Origin: Budvicia diplopodorum
GTDB lineage: Bacteria; Pseudomonadota; Gammaproteobacteria; Enterobacterales; Enterobacteriaceae
Direction: 5' to 3'
Length of the DNA stretch: 58,989 nt
NCBI RefSeq assembly: GCF_009800925.1
Contig: NZ_WOYF01000019.1
Span: forward strand, 1-58,989
Shown: positions 26,699-35,750 of the stretch, in pieces
Position numbering within the stretch: position 1 is the first letter of the stretch
How the letters are laid out: each line of letters begins with the position of its first letter
Made by a program: the position numbers and the translations under genes
The notes under the pieces: generated by a model
The model's database searches: none
What the model was told of the DNA's origin: nothing
Seen by the model: the letters and a program-made list of their open reading frames with translations, nothing else

Positions 26699-28054
26699 AT
26701 GGCTCAAAAAATTGAACATCTGGACTTACTGGCTCAGCACATAGAAAAATACGTTGGCGGGCTCGACAACGTGGCTACGCTGGCCCACTGCATGACGCGC
26801 ATTCGTATCGTACCCAAAGATACGGCCAAAGTTGATATGGAAGGAATGAAGAAGTTCGACGGCGTAAAAGGCGCGATTATCAGCGGCGACCAGTATCAGA
26901 TAATTGTCGGAATGGGTACCGCCGCCAAAGTATTTACCCGCTTAAATAAACGCTTTCAGGGCGACAATGGCAATGGTGACATTGTCACTGAAATAGCCAA
27001 GCCATTTTCTATTCGTCGAATGTTAACCACCCTGTCGGCCATCTTTGTACCGACCATTCCGGCGCTGATTGGCTGCGGCCTGATCCTCGGGTTAGTCAAC
27101 GTCATTCGTTTAGTCGCCCCCGGCAGCGTTGAGCAATTCCCCGAACTGTTTAAGCTGCTAAAGCTGATTGGCAGCGCCGTGTTTGCCTATCTGTCCATTA
27201 TGATCGGTATGAACACCGCCAAAGAGTTGGGTGCTTCAACCTCAATTGGTGCAGTAATGGCCGGTATTCTCGCCCTGCCCGGTCTGGCTGACATTACCCT
27301 GTTTGGTGAAAAGCTGATGCCCAACAGCGGCGGCATTTTTGCCGTGCTGATGGTGGTGGTGTTCTCATCCAAATTTGAAGTTTGGTTTCGCAGTAAGATT
27401 TGGGAAAGCCTCGACCTTATCGTCACGCCGTTTGTCACTATTCTGGTTTCCGCTTTTGTCGCGTTAACCATCTTCCAGCCAATTGCCCATTTTTTAAACC
27501 AGTGGCTGGGCACCGGGGTATCTTTCGCGCTATTAAGCAACGACGGCAGCGCGGTTGCCCTCGGCGGCGTGCTGGGCGGTAGCTTCTTATTCTTAGTGTT
27601 AACCGGCTTGCATCAGGGGCTCATCCCGGTTCACGCCGAAATACTACAAACCTTCGGCCTGAACTATCTGTTCCCGATATTAGCCATGGGCGGTATGGGT
27701 CAGGTTGGCGCTTGCCTGTGGGTGTTCCTGCGCACTAAAAATAAACGCTTAAAGAAAACCTTAATGGGTGCCCTGCCGGTCGGTATTTTTGGCGTGGGTG
27801 AACCACTGCTGTTTGGCGTTTCACTGCCGCTGGGTAAACCGTTTATCGCCGGCTGTATCGGCGGTGCCTTTGGTGGTGCTACGGTAGCGTTCTTTAAGGT
27901 CGGCATTATTATTCCGTTTGGTACCGCCGGTTTATCGTTAATTCCGCTGGTTGGCGACGGGCAGATTTTCCCTTTCCTAATTTCAGTACTGGTTGCCTGG
28001 GTAGTCGGCTTTATTGCCAGTATGTGTCTGGGCTTTACCGATCCGGAGCAATAG
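26699..28054 (+). CDS. PTS EIIBC transporter, glucose/sucrose/MurNAc superfamily
   Basis: A 451-residue two-domain permease. The EIIB domain (about 10-90) carries the phosphorylated cysteine in LAHCMTRIRIVPKDTA. The EIIC domain follows with FVPTIPALIGCGLILGLV, GLHQGLIPVHAEILQTFG and the family motif LPVGIFGVGEPLLFGVSLPLGKPF. The layout resembles MurP (MurNAc) and related sugar permeases. There is no EIIA domain, so it would use EIIA from elsewhere in the cell. The substrate is not evident. I chose the ATG at 26699 (GGAA upstream); an ATG at 26666 lacks a ribosome site. Confidence 0.88.
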   Translation: MAQKIEHLDLLAQHIEKYVGGLDNVATLAHCMTRIRIVPKDTAKVDMEGMKKFDGVKGAIISGDQYQIIVGMGTAAKVFTRLNKRFQGDNGNGDIVTEIAKPFSIRRMLTTLSAIFVPTIPALIGCGLILGLVNVIRLVAPGSVEQFPELFKLLKLIGSAVFAYLSIMIGMNTAKELGASTSIGAVMAGILALPGLADITLFGEKLMPNSGGIFAVLMVVVFSSKFEVWFRSKIWESLDLIVTPFVTILVSAFVALTIFQPIAHFLNQWLGTGVSFALLSNDGSAVALGGVLGGSFLFLVLTGLHQGLIPVHAEILQTFGLNYLFPILAMGGMGQVGACLWVFLRTKNKRLKKTLMGALPVGIFGVGEPLLFGVSLPLGKPFIAGCIGGAFGGATVAFFKVGIIIPFGTAGLSLIPLVGDGQIFPFLISVLVAWVVGFIASMCLGFTDPEQ

Positions 28055-28114
28055 GAAAAACGCCGTGTCAACGCTAAACGTACGGTTAGAATACATGCTG
28101 CGCGGTAATCGGTA

Positions 28115-28915
28115 ATGACGTTATGGCTACTGGGTGAATTACTGATTGGTGCAGCGCTGGGGCTGGTGATTAGCACCACCGGCGTCGGCGGTGGCGTGCT
28201 GGTATTGCCCGTGCTGACCTACATGTTCGGCATGGATGCACTGGCCGCCGTCGCCACCGCTAACCTACTATCGATGCTGATGAAAATTTCATCCACCGGT
28301 ATGCACTTTCGCTTAGGCAATATTGAGCTAAAACGTTCGCTGGCTATTCTGGCCGTTATGCTGCCCAGCACGCTGATAGCCAGCTACGGCATAACCTTGC
28401 TGGCCCGCGTTGCCGCATGGCACCGCTACGTTCAGTTCGGCATTAATACCTTAATTGTATTGGCCATTGCCCTGTCGCTGTTTATCTTCTGCACCCGCCT
28501 GTTTCGCCCGGAAAAGCTGGCCCATCAGCAGCCTGAAATGCCACGGCACGGCATCAGCGGTTTTATTCTTCCGGGCGCCTGCGCTGGCATCACGATTGGC
28601 ACCACCGGCGTTGGCGGCGGCGTAGTGATGTTACCGATTTTGATTAAATACGCCGGTATGAATATCAAGCAGGCCATCGGCACTTCGGTATTCGTTACCA
28701 TGCTGCTATCGGGTGCCTCTGCGCTGGCCTACGGTCAGGGCGGGTTCACCGACGTTCATTTAGCCATAGTACTGGGGCTTGGTTCTATCCTGACCATTCC
28801 GCTGGCGAAATACCTGCTTAAAACCGTATCGGAGCGCACATTTCAGTGGGTTACCTTTGGGTTTATTGTCTGTAGCGCGATGACGATGCTGTATCGGGTG
28901 ATTGTGCCGGGGTGA
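28115..28915 (+). CDS. TauE/SafE (TSUP) family membrane exporter
   Basis: A 266-residue inner-membrane protein with about eight helices in two repeated halves, each holding the family signature: TTGVGGGVLVLPVLTYMFGM near 20 and TTGVGGGVVMLPILIKYAGM near 170. TSUP members move organosulfonates, sulfite or other small anions. It starts 60 bases after the PTS gene and is probably co-transcribed; the substrate cannot be read from the sequence. Confidence 0.86.
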   Translation: MTLWLLGELLIGAALGLVISTTGVGGGVLVLPVLTYMFGMDALAAVATANLLSMLMKISSTGMHFRLGNIELKRSLAILAVMLPSTLIASYGITLLARVAAWHRYVQFGINTLIVLAIALSLFIFCTRLFRPEKLAHQQPEMPRHGISGFILPGACAGITIGTTGVGGGVVMLPILIKYAGMNIKQAIGTSVFVTMLLSGASALAYGQGGFTDVHLAIVLGLGSILTIPLAKYLLKTVSERTFQWVTFGFIVCSAMTMLYRVIVPG

Positions 28916-28976
28916 TGGTTGGGAAAGCTAATTTTGAACTTAACGTAGTCGTAGCCCTTCATTCCGGTCTTTTCTG

Positions 28977-29008
28977 GTCGTTATTCCGTTGAAAAACGGG
29001 ATGACGAC
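28977..29008. repeat. GTCGTCATCCC hairpin repeat, degenerate copy
   Basis: GTCGTTATTCCGTT pairs with AACGGGATGACGAC around a four-base loop, 61 bases after the TauE-type gene. The right arm equals the terminal repeat of the full copy at 58028-58124. Confidence 0.6.
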
Positions 29009-29172
29009 AGGAGGATTTGAGGGGTTTGGGGGTTGAGGTATTCCCAGCCCGCCTTTTTTGCGATCCATTTCCAGAATCTTAAATTCTCTTTCTCTTTTCT
29101 ACGTTGTTTAATTGACTGTATTACTGTCTATCCATACAGTTGTTGTGCGCGTATTTACTCGCGCATAAAACA

Positions 29173-29205
29173 AAACCCCGCAGTGGTGGAACACTAACGG
29201 GGTTT
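29173..29205 (+). promoter_or_regulatory. Hairpin in the leader of the phage-like genes
   Basis: AAACCCCG (29173-29180) pairs perfectly with CGGGGTTT (29198-29205), with inner pairing of GTG and CAC. It lies 29 bases upstream of the first small gene. It may be an attenuator of the kind seen in leaders of phage and satellite immunity regions; that comparison is from memory. Confidence 0.4.
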
Positions 29206-29234
29206 CTAACCACAACGTTATCAAAGGTAACACC

Positions 29235-29372
29235 ATGGCTGCGAAACAGCATACTGAAACTCGCTCTTTATTTACACGGAATTTTCTATCGAATAGTCGA
29301 TCTGCCTCGAAGATTTTTATTTTAGCGTCAGCACGTTACTCTATTTTTATGGGAGGGAGATCCCATGTTTAA
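29235..29372 (+). CDS. 45-residue small protein, phage-leader type
   Basis: It reads MAAKQHTETRSLFTRNFLSN, then SRSASKIFILASARYS and IFMGGRSHV. AAAGGT lies upstream. The pattern TETR..F...SRS...ARY..F.GGR recalls short Icd/Ash-like proteins encoded in prophage and satellite control regions, but I cannot confirm this. It overlaps the next gene by eight bases, which suggests a compact phage-style operon. Confidence 0.45.
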   Translation: MAAKQHTETRSLFTRNFLSNSRSASKIFILASARYSIFMGGRSHV

Positions 29373-29547
29373 CTTAATAGATAACGCGCCGCTAAATGCG
29401 GCCGAGCTGGCTGAACAGTGCTTTGCTTTAACCTATATATTGTCGGGTATTGAACACCCGGCATTAAGAGAATCGCTAATATTTGTTGTGCTGGAAAAAC
29501 AGAGCACATTGTTATCTCTACTGTCGCCGGGAGCTGAACATGAATAA
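29365..29547 (+). CDS. 60-residue hypothetical protein, phage-like operon
   Basis: A small, acidic, helical protein (MFNLIDNAPLNAAELAEQCF, later HPALRESLIFVVLEKQ). A strong ribosome site, GGGAGGGAG, precedes the ATG. It overlaps the 45-residue gene before it and the Ner-like gene after it by eight bases each. Family not recognised; the layout points to a mobile-element origin. Confidence 0.55.
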   Translation: MFNLIDNAPLNAAELAEQCFALTYILSGIEHPALRESLIFVVLEKQSTLLSLLSPGAEHE

Positions 29548-29845
29548 ATCCATTACCGTTATTAACCAATTTGGGCGTTCAATAAAACCTAAACCCGACT
29601 GGCACACTGCCGATATCATCGCCGCACTGCACAAAAAAGGCACCACGTTAGCTGCGGTGTCGCGCTTAGCCGGGCTGAGTTCATCTACGCTGGCGAATGC
29701 GCTATCTCGCCCTTGGCCCAAGGGTGAATCACTGATAGCCAGTGCAATAAACGTACACCCATCGGAGATATGGCCTAGCCGCTATTACGACCCGGTAACG
29801 GGTAAACTGAAACCGCGTAGGGCCAAAGAGGCAATCGGCGGTTAA
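29540..29845 (+). CDS. Ner/Nlp (SfsB-like) transcriptional regulator
   Basis: A 101-residue DNA-binding protein of the phage Mu Ner family. The core DWHTADIIAALHKKGTTLAA, then VSRLAGLSSSTLANALSRPWPKGE and IWPSRYYDP, match the helix-turn-helix and following helices of E. coli SfsB/Nlp. Ner controls the Mu early promoter; SfsB influences maltose genes. GGGAGCTG precedes the ATG at 29540. As the last gene of a three-gene phage-like operon, it probably regulates it. Confidence 0.85.
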   Translation: MNKSITVINQFGRSIKPKPDWHTADIIAALHKKGTTLAAVSRLAGLSSSTLANALSRPWPKGESLIASAINVHPSEIWPSRYYDPVTGKLKPRRAKEAIGG

Positions 29846-30167
29846 TCCGTTTGCCGGGTCGCGTTAATAAACCACCTTTTCCGGCTCAGTATCCATTGGT
29901 AAGCTAACATCGAGGTCCCGACTTTGGTCGGGATAACCAGCGCTTAGCCACCATAGCAACCGGTTAAATTTGTCGAGTTCCCTTACGCGCATCCCCCCAT
30001 CCTTCATGGGTCTCAAAAAACCTCAAAAGATTTACCCAACCAACGTTGGCTTATTTCCCCTATTTACCAGTCTAATAGCGACAACCCTAGTTGCGATTGG
30101 TTATGATGGCGACTATGTTTTTACTTATAACCAATAAAGAGCGTCGCTCTTTTTAACGGAAGTGAAT
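29846..30167. other. Gene-free stretch between the Ner-like gene and rdgC
   Basis: 322 bases. I see no gene, no attachment-site-like repeat and no terminator with a clear T tract. The right part must hold the rdgC promoter. Confidence 0.35.
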
Positions 30168-31079
30168 ATGTTGTGGTTTAAAAATTTAATTATCTATCGC
30201 CTTAGCCGTGAAACTCACCTGTCTGCCGATGAGATGGAAACTCAGCTAAAGGCGCTTACTTTCAGCCCTTGCGGTAGCCAGGATATGGCGAAAACCGGTT
30301 GGGTTTCACCTATGGGTTCTCACAGCGATTCGCTGACCCATAGCACCGGCAGTCAGATAATGATCAGCGCGCGTAAAGAAGAAAAAATTCTGCCCGCACC
30401 GGTAATTAAACAGGCTCTTCAGGCCAAAATAGAAAAGCTGGAAGCAGAACAGCATAGAAAGCTTAAAAAAACCGAAAAAGATGCGCTAAAAGATGAAGTA
30501 CTTCATTCTCTGCTGCCGCGCGCGTTTAGCCGTTTTAACCAAACTAACGTATGGATTGATACCGCTAACGGCCTGATTATGGTCGACGCCGCCAGCGCTA
30601 AGCGCGCAGAAGATACTCTAGCGCTGCTGCGTAAAAGCCTGGGGTCGCTGCCGGTGGTGCCGCTAACCCTTGAGAGCCCTATCGAACTCACGTTGACCGA
30701 ATGGGTCCGTTCAGGCCAGTTACCGGCAGGTTTCATTTTGCAGGATGAAGCCGAATTGAAGGCTATACTTGAAGGCGGCGGTATTATCCGCTGTAAAGCA
30801 CAAGAGCTGATATGTGACGAAATTGCCGCTCATATTGAAGCCGGTAAGCTGGTGACCAAACTGGCTCTAGAATGGCAAGAACGCGTTCAGTTCGTATTAG
30901 CCGATGACGGCAGCCTTAAACGACTGAAATTTACCGAAACCGTACGCGAACAAAACCAAGATATTGATAAAGAAGATTTCAACGCCCGTTTTGACGCGGA
31001 CTTCACGCTGATGACCGGTGAACTCGCAGCGCTGATCAAAGAGTTAATTGACGCGTTGGGCGGGGAACAAACCGCATAA
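30168..31079 (+). CDS. rdgC: Recombination-associated protein RdgC
   Basis: A 303-residue ring-forming DNA-binding protein that limits RecA activity. It matches E. coli RdgC throughout ([66 protein letters not shown]). The ATG at 30168 has GGAAG upstream and corresponds to the usual start. Two terminator-like hairpins follow. Confidence 0.95.
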   Translation: MLWFKNLIIYRLSRETHLSADEMETQLKALTFSPCGSQDMAKTGWVSPMGSHSDSLTHSTGSQIMISARKEEKILPAPVIKQALQAKIEKLEAEQHRKLKKTEKDALKDEVLHSLLPRAFSRFNQTNVWIDTANGLIMVDAASAKRAEDTLALLRKSLGSLPVVPLTLESPIELTLTEWVRSGQLPAGFILQDEAELKAILEGGGIIRCKAQELICDEIAAHIEAGKLVTKLALEWQERVQFVLADDGSLKRLKFTETVREQNQDIDKEDFNARFDADFTLMTGELAALIKELIDALGGEQTA

Positions 31080-31094
31080 GTAGCCGTAAACGAT

Positions 31095-31114
31095 GGGGGT
31101 AGTTAGCTACCCCC
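31095..31114 (+). terminator. First hairpin after rdgC
   Basis: GGGGGTAG pairs perfectly with CTACCCCC around TTAG, 16 bases after the rdgC stop. No T tract follows directly. Confidence 0.5.
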
Positions 31115-31120
31115 ACGTAT

Positions 31121-31145
31121 AAAAAACCAACGCGTTGGCTTTTTA
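31121..31145 (+). terminator. rdgC intrinsic terminator
   Basis: CCAA pairs with TTGG around CGCG, extended by flanking A and T runs (six As before, five Ts after), giving a bidirectional terminator. Confidence 0.7.
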
Positions 31146-31234
31146 TTTAAGTCTAAGTTTAGCCTTTAATTTGATATTTTAATGTGTAAAATAGCCAACC
31201 TCTCAGTTAAACGTACCATTTATTTACTGAATCA

Positions 31235-32044
31235 ATGGGGGATTGTTTGCATAACTACATTATTAATGGCCGGATATTATTTGATACCTTCACCGGGGAA
31301 TTAAGCCGTTTAGATAACCCTAAGCGACTGACTACCCTCAGTAATAATGCCGCACGCTTATTAATGTATTTAATCGACAGCGGCTATCAGATCGTTCCTT
31401 TGGAACAACTGTCAGCTCAGATAAAAAACAACAATATCCCTACCAATACAGATTTAGTTGCTGCAGAAATAAAACATATCGCTGAGTCGTTTGGTCGTAT
31501 TAACGAATTGGAACAGATACTCGTTACCTACCCTCATAGCGTTCAGCTTTCTACCGACGTTGAGCTAACGGTGGTTACCAGTAACCGTACGTTTGACGAT
31601 AATAGCGAAAAGAAGCCTCATATCGCCCAAGAACGGCTGTTGCATCCGATACTCACAAAACACGGCGACGACCAGCCTTCATCGCGTCCGAAGGTCAGTA
31701 GCTTTGTCTGGTACTACGTCCGTATCGCTTTAATCATCACGCTGTTTATGTTTCTGCTCTATTTTTCATCACACCTGTTTTCATCAAAGCCAAGCTATTT
31801 TTCTGATTACCATTTTCAGGACAAATACAATGCCTGCAATGTGTATATTCATAACCAGAAACCTACCGTTCTGCCGCATCTGAAAATGCGCCTTGAGCAG
31901 TTTCAGATCCCCTGCGATACGCCCAAGAATATCTATTTCAGTTTGTCCGCCGATGACAAACGTGAATCGATACAGGTATGTAATAGCGATCCCGAAGATG
32001 GTAATCAGCCCTGTACTAATTTTTACGTGGTGAAAGTTAAATGA
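31235..32044 (+). CDS. ToxR/CadC-like membrane-bound transcriptional regulator
   Basis: A 269-residue one-component regulator. The N-terminal winged-helix domain (about 1-105; NNAARLLMYLIDSGYQIVPLEQL resembles the OmpR/ToxR-type wHTH) is followed by a linker, one transmembrane helix (about 162-184, VRIALIITLFMFLLYFSS) and a periplasmic domain with three to four cysteines (NACNV, IPCDT, QVCNS, PCTNF) that could form redox-sensitive disulfides. The annotated ATG has no ribosome site; the TTG at 31247, preceded by GGGGGA, is an alternative start. The next gene overlaps by four bases. Confidence 0.78.
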   Translation: MGDCLHNYIINGRILFDTFTGELSRLDNPKRLTTLSNNAARLLMYLIDSGYQIVPLEQLSAQIKNNNIPTNTDLVAAEIKHIAESFGRINELEQILVTYPHSVQLSTDVELTVVTSNRTFDDNSEKKPHIAQERLLHPILTKHGDDQPSSRPKVSSFVWYYVRIALIITLFMFLLYFSSHLFSSKPSYFSDYHFQDKYNACNVYIHNQKPTVLPHLKMRLEQFQIPCDTPKNIYFSLSADDKRESIQVCNSDPEDGNQPCTNFYVVKVK

Positions 32045-32523
32045 AAAACAACAAGCTGTATGCGATTATTGTATTAATCATGACGGTCGTATTCTTTGGC
32101 GAACTCTACCTGATCTATCGCGATCGCCTAGACAGCTTTACCTGTTCATCAAACATCACTTACCTGTATGAAAAATCGAATCAGGAAAATGAAGCCGAGC
32201 TACAAAGCAACATGCATTTCACTTTTGATAACAATAAAGGGGAGAACGTGATTACCGGCCATTTGAGCGTTAACGATAAAGACTACGTTATTGACCGCAA
32301 GGTTCTGTTTGATTACACCAAAAGCAAAATCAATAGCTATGTGTTAGTGGCCACCGATATCTTGCTCGGTAGTAAGGATAATTTGCCCAAAGATTTAGCC
32401 GAGCGTTATCTTTACCGGTTTAGCACCGAACGCCATGAATCTACGCATTTGACCATTCACTATATGAATAATGGCAAGAAGCTGTTTTCCAGCAGTACGT
32501 TACCCTACTTCATTTGTGAATAA
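32041..32523 (+). CDS. FidL-like membrane-anchored periplasmic protein
   Basis: A 160-residue protein with one N-terminal transmembrane helix (about 6-26) and a periplasmic domain with cysteines at FTCSS (near 35) and at the end (YFICE), a likely disulfide pair. It resembles the FidL-like proteins encoded after ToxR-like regulators in enterics, analogous to ToxS/TcpH as partners protecting or tuning the sensor domain. Its ATG overlaps the regulator stop (ATGA), so the products are probably made together. Confidence 0.72.
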   Translation: MKNNKLYAIIVLIMTVVFFGELYLIYRDRLDSFTCSSNITYLYEKSNQENEAELQSNMHFTFDNNKGENVITGHLSVNDKDYVIDRKVLFDYTKSKINSYVLVATDILLGSKDNLPKDLAERYLYRFSTERHESTHLTIHYMNNGKKLFSSSTLPYFICE

Positions 32524-32879
32524 CGTTTGGCGGCCAAGGACGGCGTGACGTTGGCAAACAACGTTAACCGATTTAAACTGACGCTTCATGACATAACCAT
32601 TACGTGACTATGACGTAACTTCCATATTTACTTCATTATTTTTCTTTTCGGACAGGCTATAATTGTCGCGATATGACAATACCTAGCGGCCCAGCAAGGG
32701 TATTACGCTTTAGCCTGTTTAACCGAGCTCCCCTACATGATGCGTGCACAACTTAAACGTTTAATTCGTCCATTACCGTTGGTGGCACTGGCTATCATCA
32801 GTACAAAGTGGTGATGGACGCGAGTTAGGATCGAATTAAACGATGTTGTCATCTATCTAAAAATAACGAGACAGTCCGT
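32524..32879. other. mdtD upstream region, where mdtABC would be in E. coli
   Basis: A TATAAT box (32658-32663) with a weak -35 lies in the middle, preceded by two TGAC-type repeats (TGACATAAC and TGACGTAAC near 32589 and 32611). The only small frame is at 32737-32814. There are no recognisable remnants of mdtABC. Confidence 0.4.
32737..32814 (+). CDS. Possible 25-residue basic/hydrophobic peptide
   Basis: It reads MMRAQLKRLIRPLPLVALAI and then ISTKW: a basic N-terminus followed by a short hydrophobic stretch. It lies about 75 bases downstream of the TATAAT at 32658 and 65 bases before mdtD. The ribosome site is weak. It may be a leader peptide, a small membrane peptide, or the remnant start of a lost gene. 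Confidence 0.3.
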   Translation: MMRAQLKRLIRPLPLVALAIISTKW

Positions 32880-34286
32880 ATGCCGAAAGACAGCACGCCC
32901 AACGTAAACCTACAGCTATGGATTGTGGCGCTTGGCTTTTTTATGCAATCGCTCGACACCACCATTCTCAACACGGCGCTACCGTCAATGGCGCTGAGCC
33001 TGAATGAAAGCCCGCTACAGATGCAGTCCGTGATTGTGTCATACCTTCTGACCGTCGCCGTTGGCCTTCCGGCCAGCGGATGGCTGGCGGACAGGATCGG
33101 CGTTAAGCGGGTGTTTCTTTTGGCCATTGTCCTGTTTACCCTAGGCTCCCTGCTGTGCGCCCAATCGGCAACCCTGTCTGAGCTGATTGGGTCCCGCGTT
33201 ATTCAGGGCATTGGCGGCGCCATGATGGTGCCGATCGGCAGGCTAACGGTGATGAAAATCGTTCCCCGAGCCCAGTATATGGCCGCCATGACCTTTGTGA
33301 CCTTACCCGGGCAGGTCGGCCCGCTAATGGGCCCGGCGCTGGGCGGTTTTCTGGTTCAATATGCCAGCTGGCATTGGATATTTCTGATTAACCTACCGGT
33401 GGGTATTATCGGTATTGTGGCAACGCTGCTGTTTATGCCTAACTATAAAATGCCGCCGCGCCCCTTTGACCTGATTGGTTTTATCCTATTAGCCATCAGC
33501 ATGGCGGCCATCACCCTGTCTCTGGACGGTCATTCCGGTATGGGGCTTGCTCCGGCTACGGTGGCATTACTGTGCGTCAGCGGGGTTTGTGCTTTGGGGC
33601 TTTACTGGCTACATGCCCGACGCAGTAATTCTCCGCTGTTTGACTTGAACATGTTTAAAATCCCCACCTTTTCACTGGGGCTGAGCGGCAGTTTGTTAGC
33701 CCGTATCGGCAGCGGGATGCTTCCGTTTATGACACCGCTGTTTTTACAGGTTGGATTAGGATTCAGCCCGTTTCATGCGGGCCTGATGATGATCCCGATG
33801 ATTATCGGTAGCATGAGCATCAAACGTTTGGTGGTCCAGATAGTCAATCGCTTTGGCTACCGCATCGTACTGACCTTAGCGACCTTACTGTTACCGATAT
33901 TAACATTACTGATCCCAATTGTCGGCCTGCTCGGCTGGTTCCCGGTCATCCCGTTTATTTTGTTTTTGCTGGGTATGACCAACGCCGTGCGCTTCTCGAC
34001 CATGAATACCTTAACCCTCAAAGACCTGCCGGACGAGTTCGCCAGCGGCGGCAATAGCCTGCTTTCCATGGTGATGCAGCTGTCAATGAGCCTGGGCGTT
34101 AGTACCGCCGGTATTCTGCTGGGGGTATTCTCACAGCATCAGGTGAATACCGGGAGTCACGAAATACAGATGGCGTTCCTGTATACCTATATGTGCGTCG
34201 GGCTATTAATGGTGATTCCAACTCTGATTTTTGCCCGGGTTCCGAAAGACAACGCCCCAAACAGTTTGCTGGATAAGCGCAGTTAG
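32880..34286 (+). CDS. mdtD: MFS transporter MdtD (DHA2 type)
   Basis: A 468-residue inner-membrane protein with 14-helix DHA2 layout. It matches E. coli Mdt[82 protein letters not shown] and [19 protein letters not shown]. coli MdtD is encoded with MdtABC and has been linked to iron-citrate efflux. Here it is the first gene before baeS-baeR, without mdtABC. Confidence 0.92.
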   Translation: MPKDSTPNVNLQLWIVALGFFMQSLDTTILNTALPSMALSLNESPLQMQSVIVSYLLTVAVGLPASGWLADRIGVKRVFLLAIVLFTLGSLLCAQSATLSELIGSRVIQGIGGAMMVPIGRLTVMKIVPRAQYMAAMTFVTLPGQVGPLMGPALGGFLVQYASWHWIFLINLPVGIIGIVATLLFMPNYKMPPRPFDLIGFILLAISMAAITLSLDGHSGMGLAPATVALLCVSGVCALGLYWLHARRSNSPLFDLNMFKIPTFSLGLSGSLLARIGSGMLPFMTPLFLQVGLGFSPFHAGLMMIPMIIGSMSIKRLVVQIVNRFGYRIVLTLATLLLPILTLLIPIVGLLGWFPVIPFILFLLGMTNAVRFSTMNTLTLKDLPDEFASGGNSLLSMVMQLSMSLGVSTAGILLGVFSQHQVNTGSHEIQMAFLYTYMCVGLLMVIPTLIFARVPKDNAPNSLLDKRS

Positions 34287-34337
34287 CCGCCGGTTCGGTA
34301 AAGAAATAGTCACGTTTAGCGATGGAAGCCCTGCCTG

Positions 34338-35750
34338 ATGAAAATTGGCATTACCGGTAAGCTCTTTTTAGCCATTATGGCCACCTGTATGTTGGTGTTG
34401 ATGACCATGAACTGGGGCGTTCGCTTAAGCTTTGAACGCGGCTTTACCGATTATATTAAATCCAGTAACGAGCAGCGGCTTAGCCTTTTAGCCAGCGCGC
34501 TGGCCGATCGCTATCGAACCGAAGGCAGTTGGCAATTCTTACAGCAAAACGAAAAGCTGATTTATCAGATGCTGCGCGCCATGGAGCAAAATGAAGGTGA
34601 CGGCAACGCCGAGCAATCCATTCCCCCACACGGCTGGCGGGTGCCTTTTTGGGTATTTGATAACCAAAACGTGTGGCTTGCGGGCTCTTCCGCTCCGATT
34701 CCCGATCGGGCGACCCGAAAACCCATCGTGTTGAACGACAGCGTTATCGGCTGGATTGTTGCCACCCCCAGCGAAAAGCTCACCCGCAGCGCCGATATTA
34801 ACTTTGCTAAACAGCAAAACCGAACCAGTTGGATGCTGGTGGCCCTCTCCACCCTGTTAGCCTTAATCGCCACGCTGCTGCTGTCACGCAGTTTACTCTC
34901 GCGGGTTAAGCGTTTAGTTGCCGGCACCCACCAGCTGGCAGCCGGTAATTTCTCCGCCCGTGTACCGGTGAGCGGCGGCGATGAGCTAGGCACATTAGCC
35001 AATGATTTTAATCAGCTGGCCAATACGCTGGAAAAAAATGAGAAAATGCGCCGGGCTTTTATTGCCGACGTCTCTCACGAACTGCGCACGCCGCTGGCAG
35101 TGTTACGGGGAGAGCTGGAAGCGATGCAAGACGGGGTTCGCCAGCTGACAACCACCTCGCTGAACTCCCTTCAGGTAGAGGTCAGTTCACTGACCAAGCT
35201 GGTTAACGACCTCCACCAGCTTTCGCTGTCTGACGTGGGCGCGCTGGCCTACCGCAAAAGTAACGTTAACGCCTGTGAACTGCTGAACCTGTCGGCTGCC
35301 GCCTACCGCGGGCGCTTTCAGGCCAAGGGCCTGACTATTGAAACGGACCTTCCTGACGATGCTATCATCTTTGGCGACCCCGATAGGCTATCCCAGCTGT
35401 TTAATAATTTGATGGAAAATAGCCTGCGCTATACCGACGGTGAAAACGCAGGCATAGCCGGTAAACTGAGCGTTACCGGTAGCCTGAACAAGGGGGCGCT
35501 GGTTTTATACTGGCAAGACTCAGCGCCCGGCGTTACCGACCAACAGCTTAGCCAAATTTTTGAACGATTCTATCGAACAGAAGTGTCCCGCAACCGCGCC
35601 AGCGGAGGCTCTGGCCTTGGGCTATCGATTTGCTGGAATATTATGGACGCTCACGGCGGTGAAATTAGCGCGGCGCATTCGCCTTTGGGCGGATTAGAAA
35701 TTAAACTGGTATTTCCTCTGGTTCATGACGCAGGAACTGCTTCACTATGA
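34338..35750 (+). CDS. baeS: Envelope-stress sensor histidine kinase BaeS
   Basis: A 470-residue sensor kinase. It has transmembrane helix 1 (about 7-27), a periplasmic domain, helix 2 (about 165-185), HAMP (about 185-240), the H-box [20 protein letters not shown] (phospho-His near 252), and an ATPase domain with N-box [13 protein letters not shown] and G-box [11 protein letters not shown]. It detects envelope stress such as indole, tannin or misfolded pilin and phosphorylates BaeR. It starts 51 bases after mdtD and overlaps baeR by four bases. Confidence 0.93.
   Translation: MKIGITGKLFLAIMATCMLVLMTMNWGVRLSFERGFTDYIKSSNEQRLSLLASALADRYRTEGSWQFLQQNEKLIYQMLRAMEQNEGDGNAEQSIPPHGWRVPFWVFDNQNVWLAGSSAPIPDRATRKPIVLNDSVIGWIVATPSEKLTRSADINFAKQQNRTSWMLVALSTLLALIATLLLSRSLLSRVKRLVAGTHQLAAGNFSARVPVSGGDELGTLANDFNQLANTLEKNEKMRRAFIADVSHELRTPLAVLRGELEAMQDGVRQLTTTSLNSLQVEVSSLTKLVNDLHQLSLSDVGALAYRKSNVNACELLNLSAAAYRGRFQAKGLTIETDLPDDAIIFGDPDRLSQLFNNLMENSLRYTDGENAGIAGKLSVTGSLNKGALVLYWQDSAPGVTDQQLSQIFERFYRTEVSRNRASGGSGLGLSICWNIMDAHGGEISAAHSPLGGLEIKLVFPLVHDAGTASL

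Larger units (their letters stand above)
28916..29234. other. Gap holding a repeat hairpin and the leader of the phage-like remnant
   Basis: It contains the GTCGT-type repeat copy at 28977-29008 and, on the right, the hairpin at 29173-29205 in front of the small phage-like genes. I see no other gene with a ribosome site. Confidence 0.4.

Noticed and set aside
26456..26719. Small frames on both strands upstream of the PTS gene
   Set aside because: They overlap each other and the PTS start, with no ribosome sites; the palindrome at 26482-26500 is the more likely meaningful element.
32635..32663. BaeR binding box upstream of mdtD
   Set aside because: TTTTTCTTTTCGG only partly resembles the BaeR consensus as I recall it; not enough to call.
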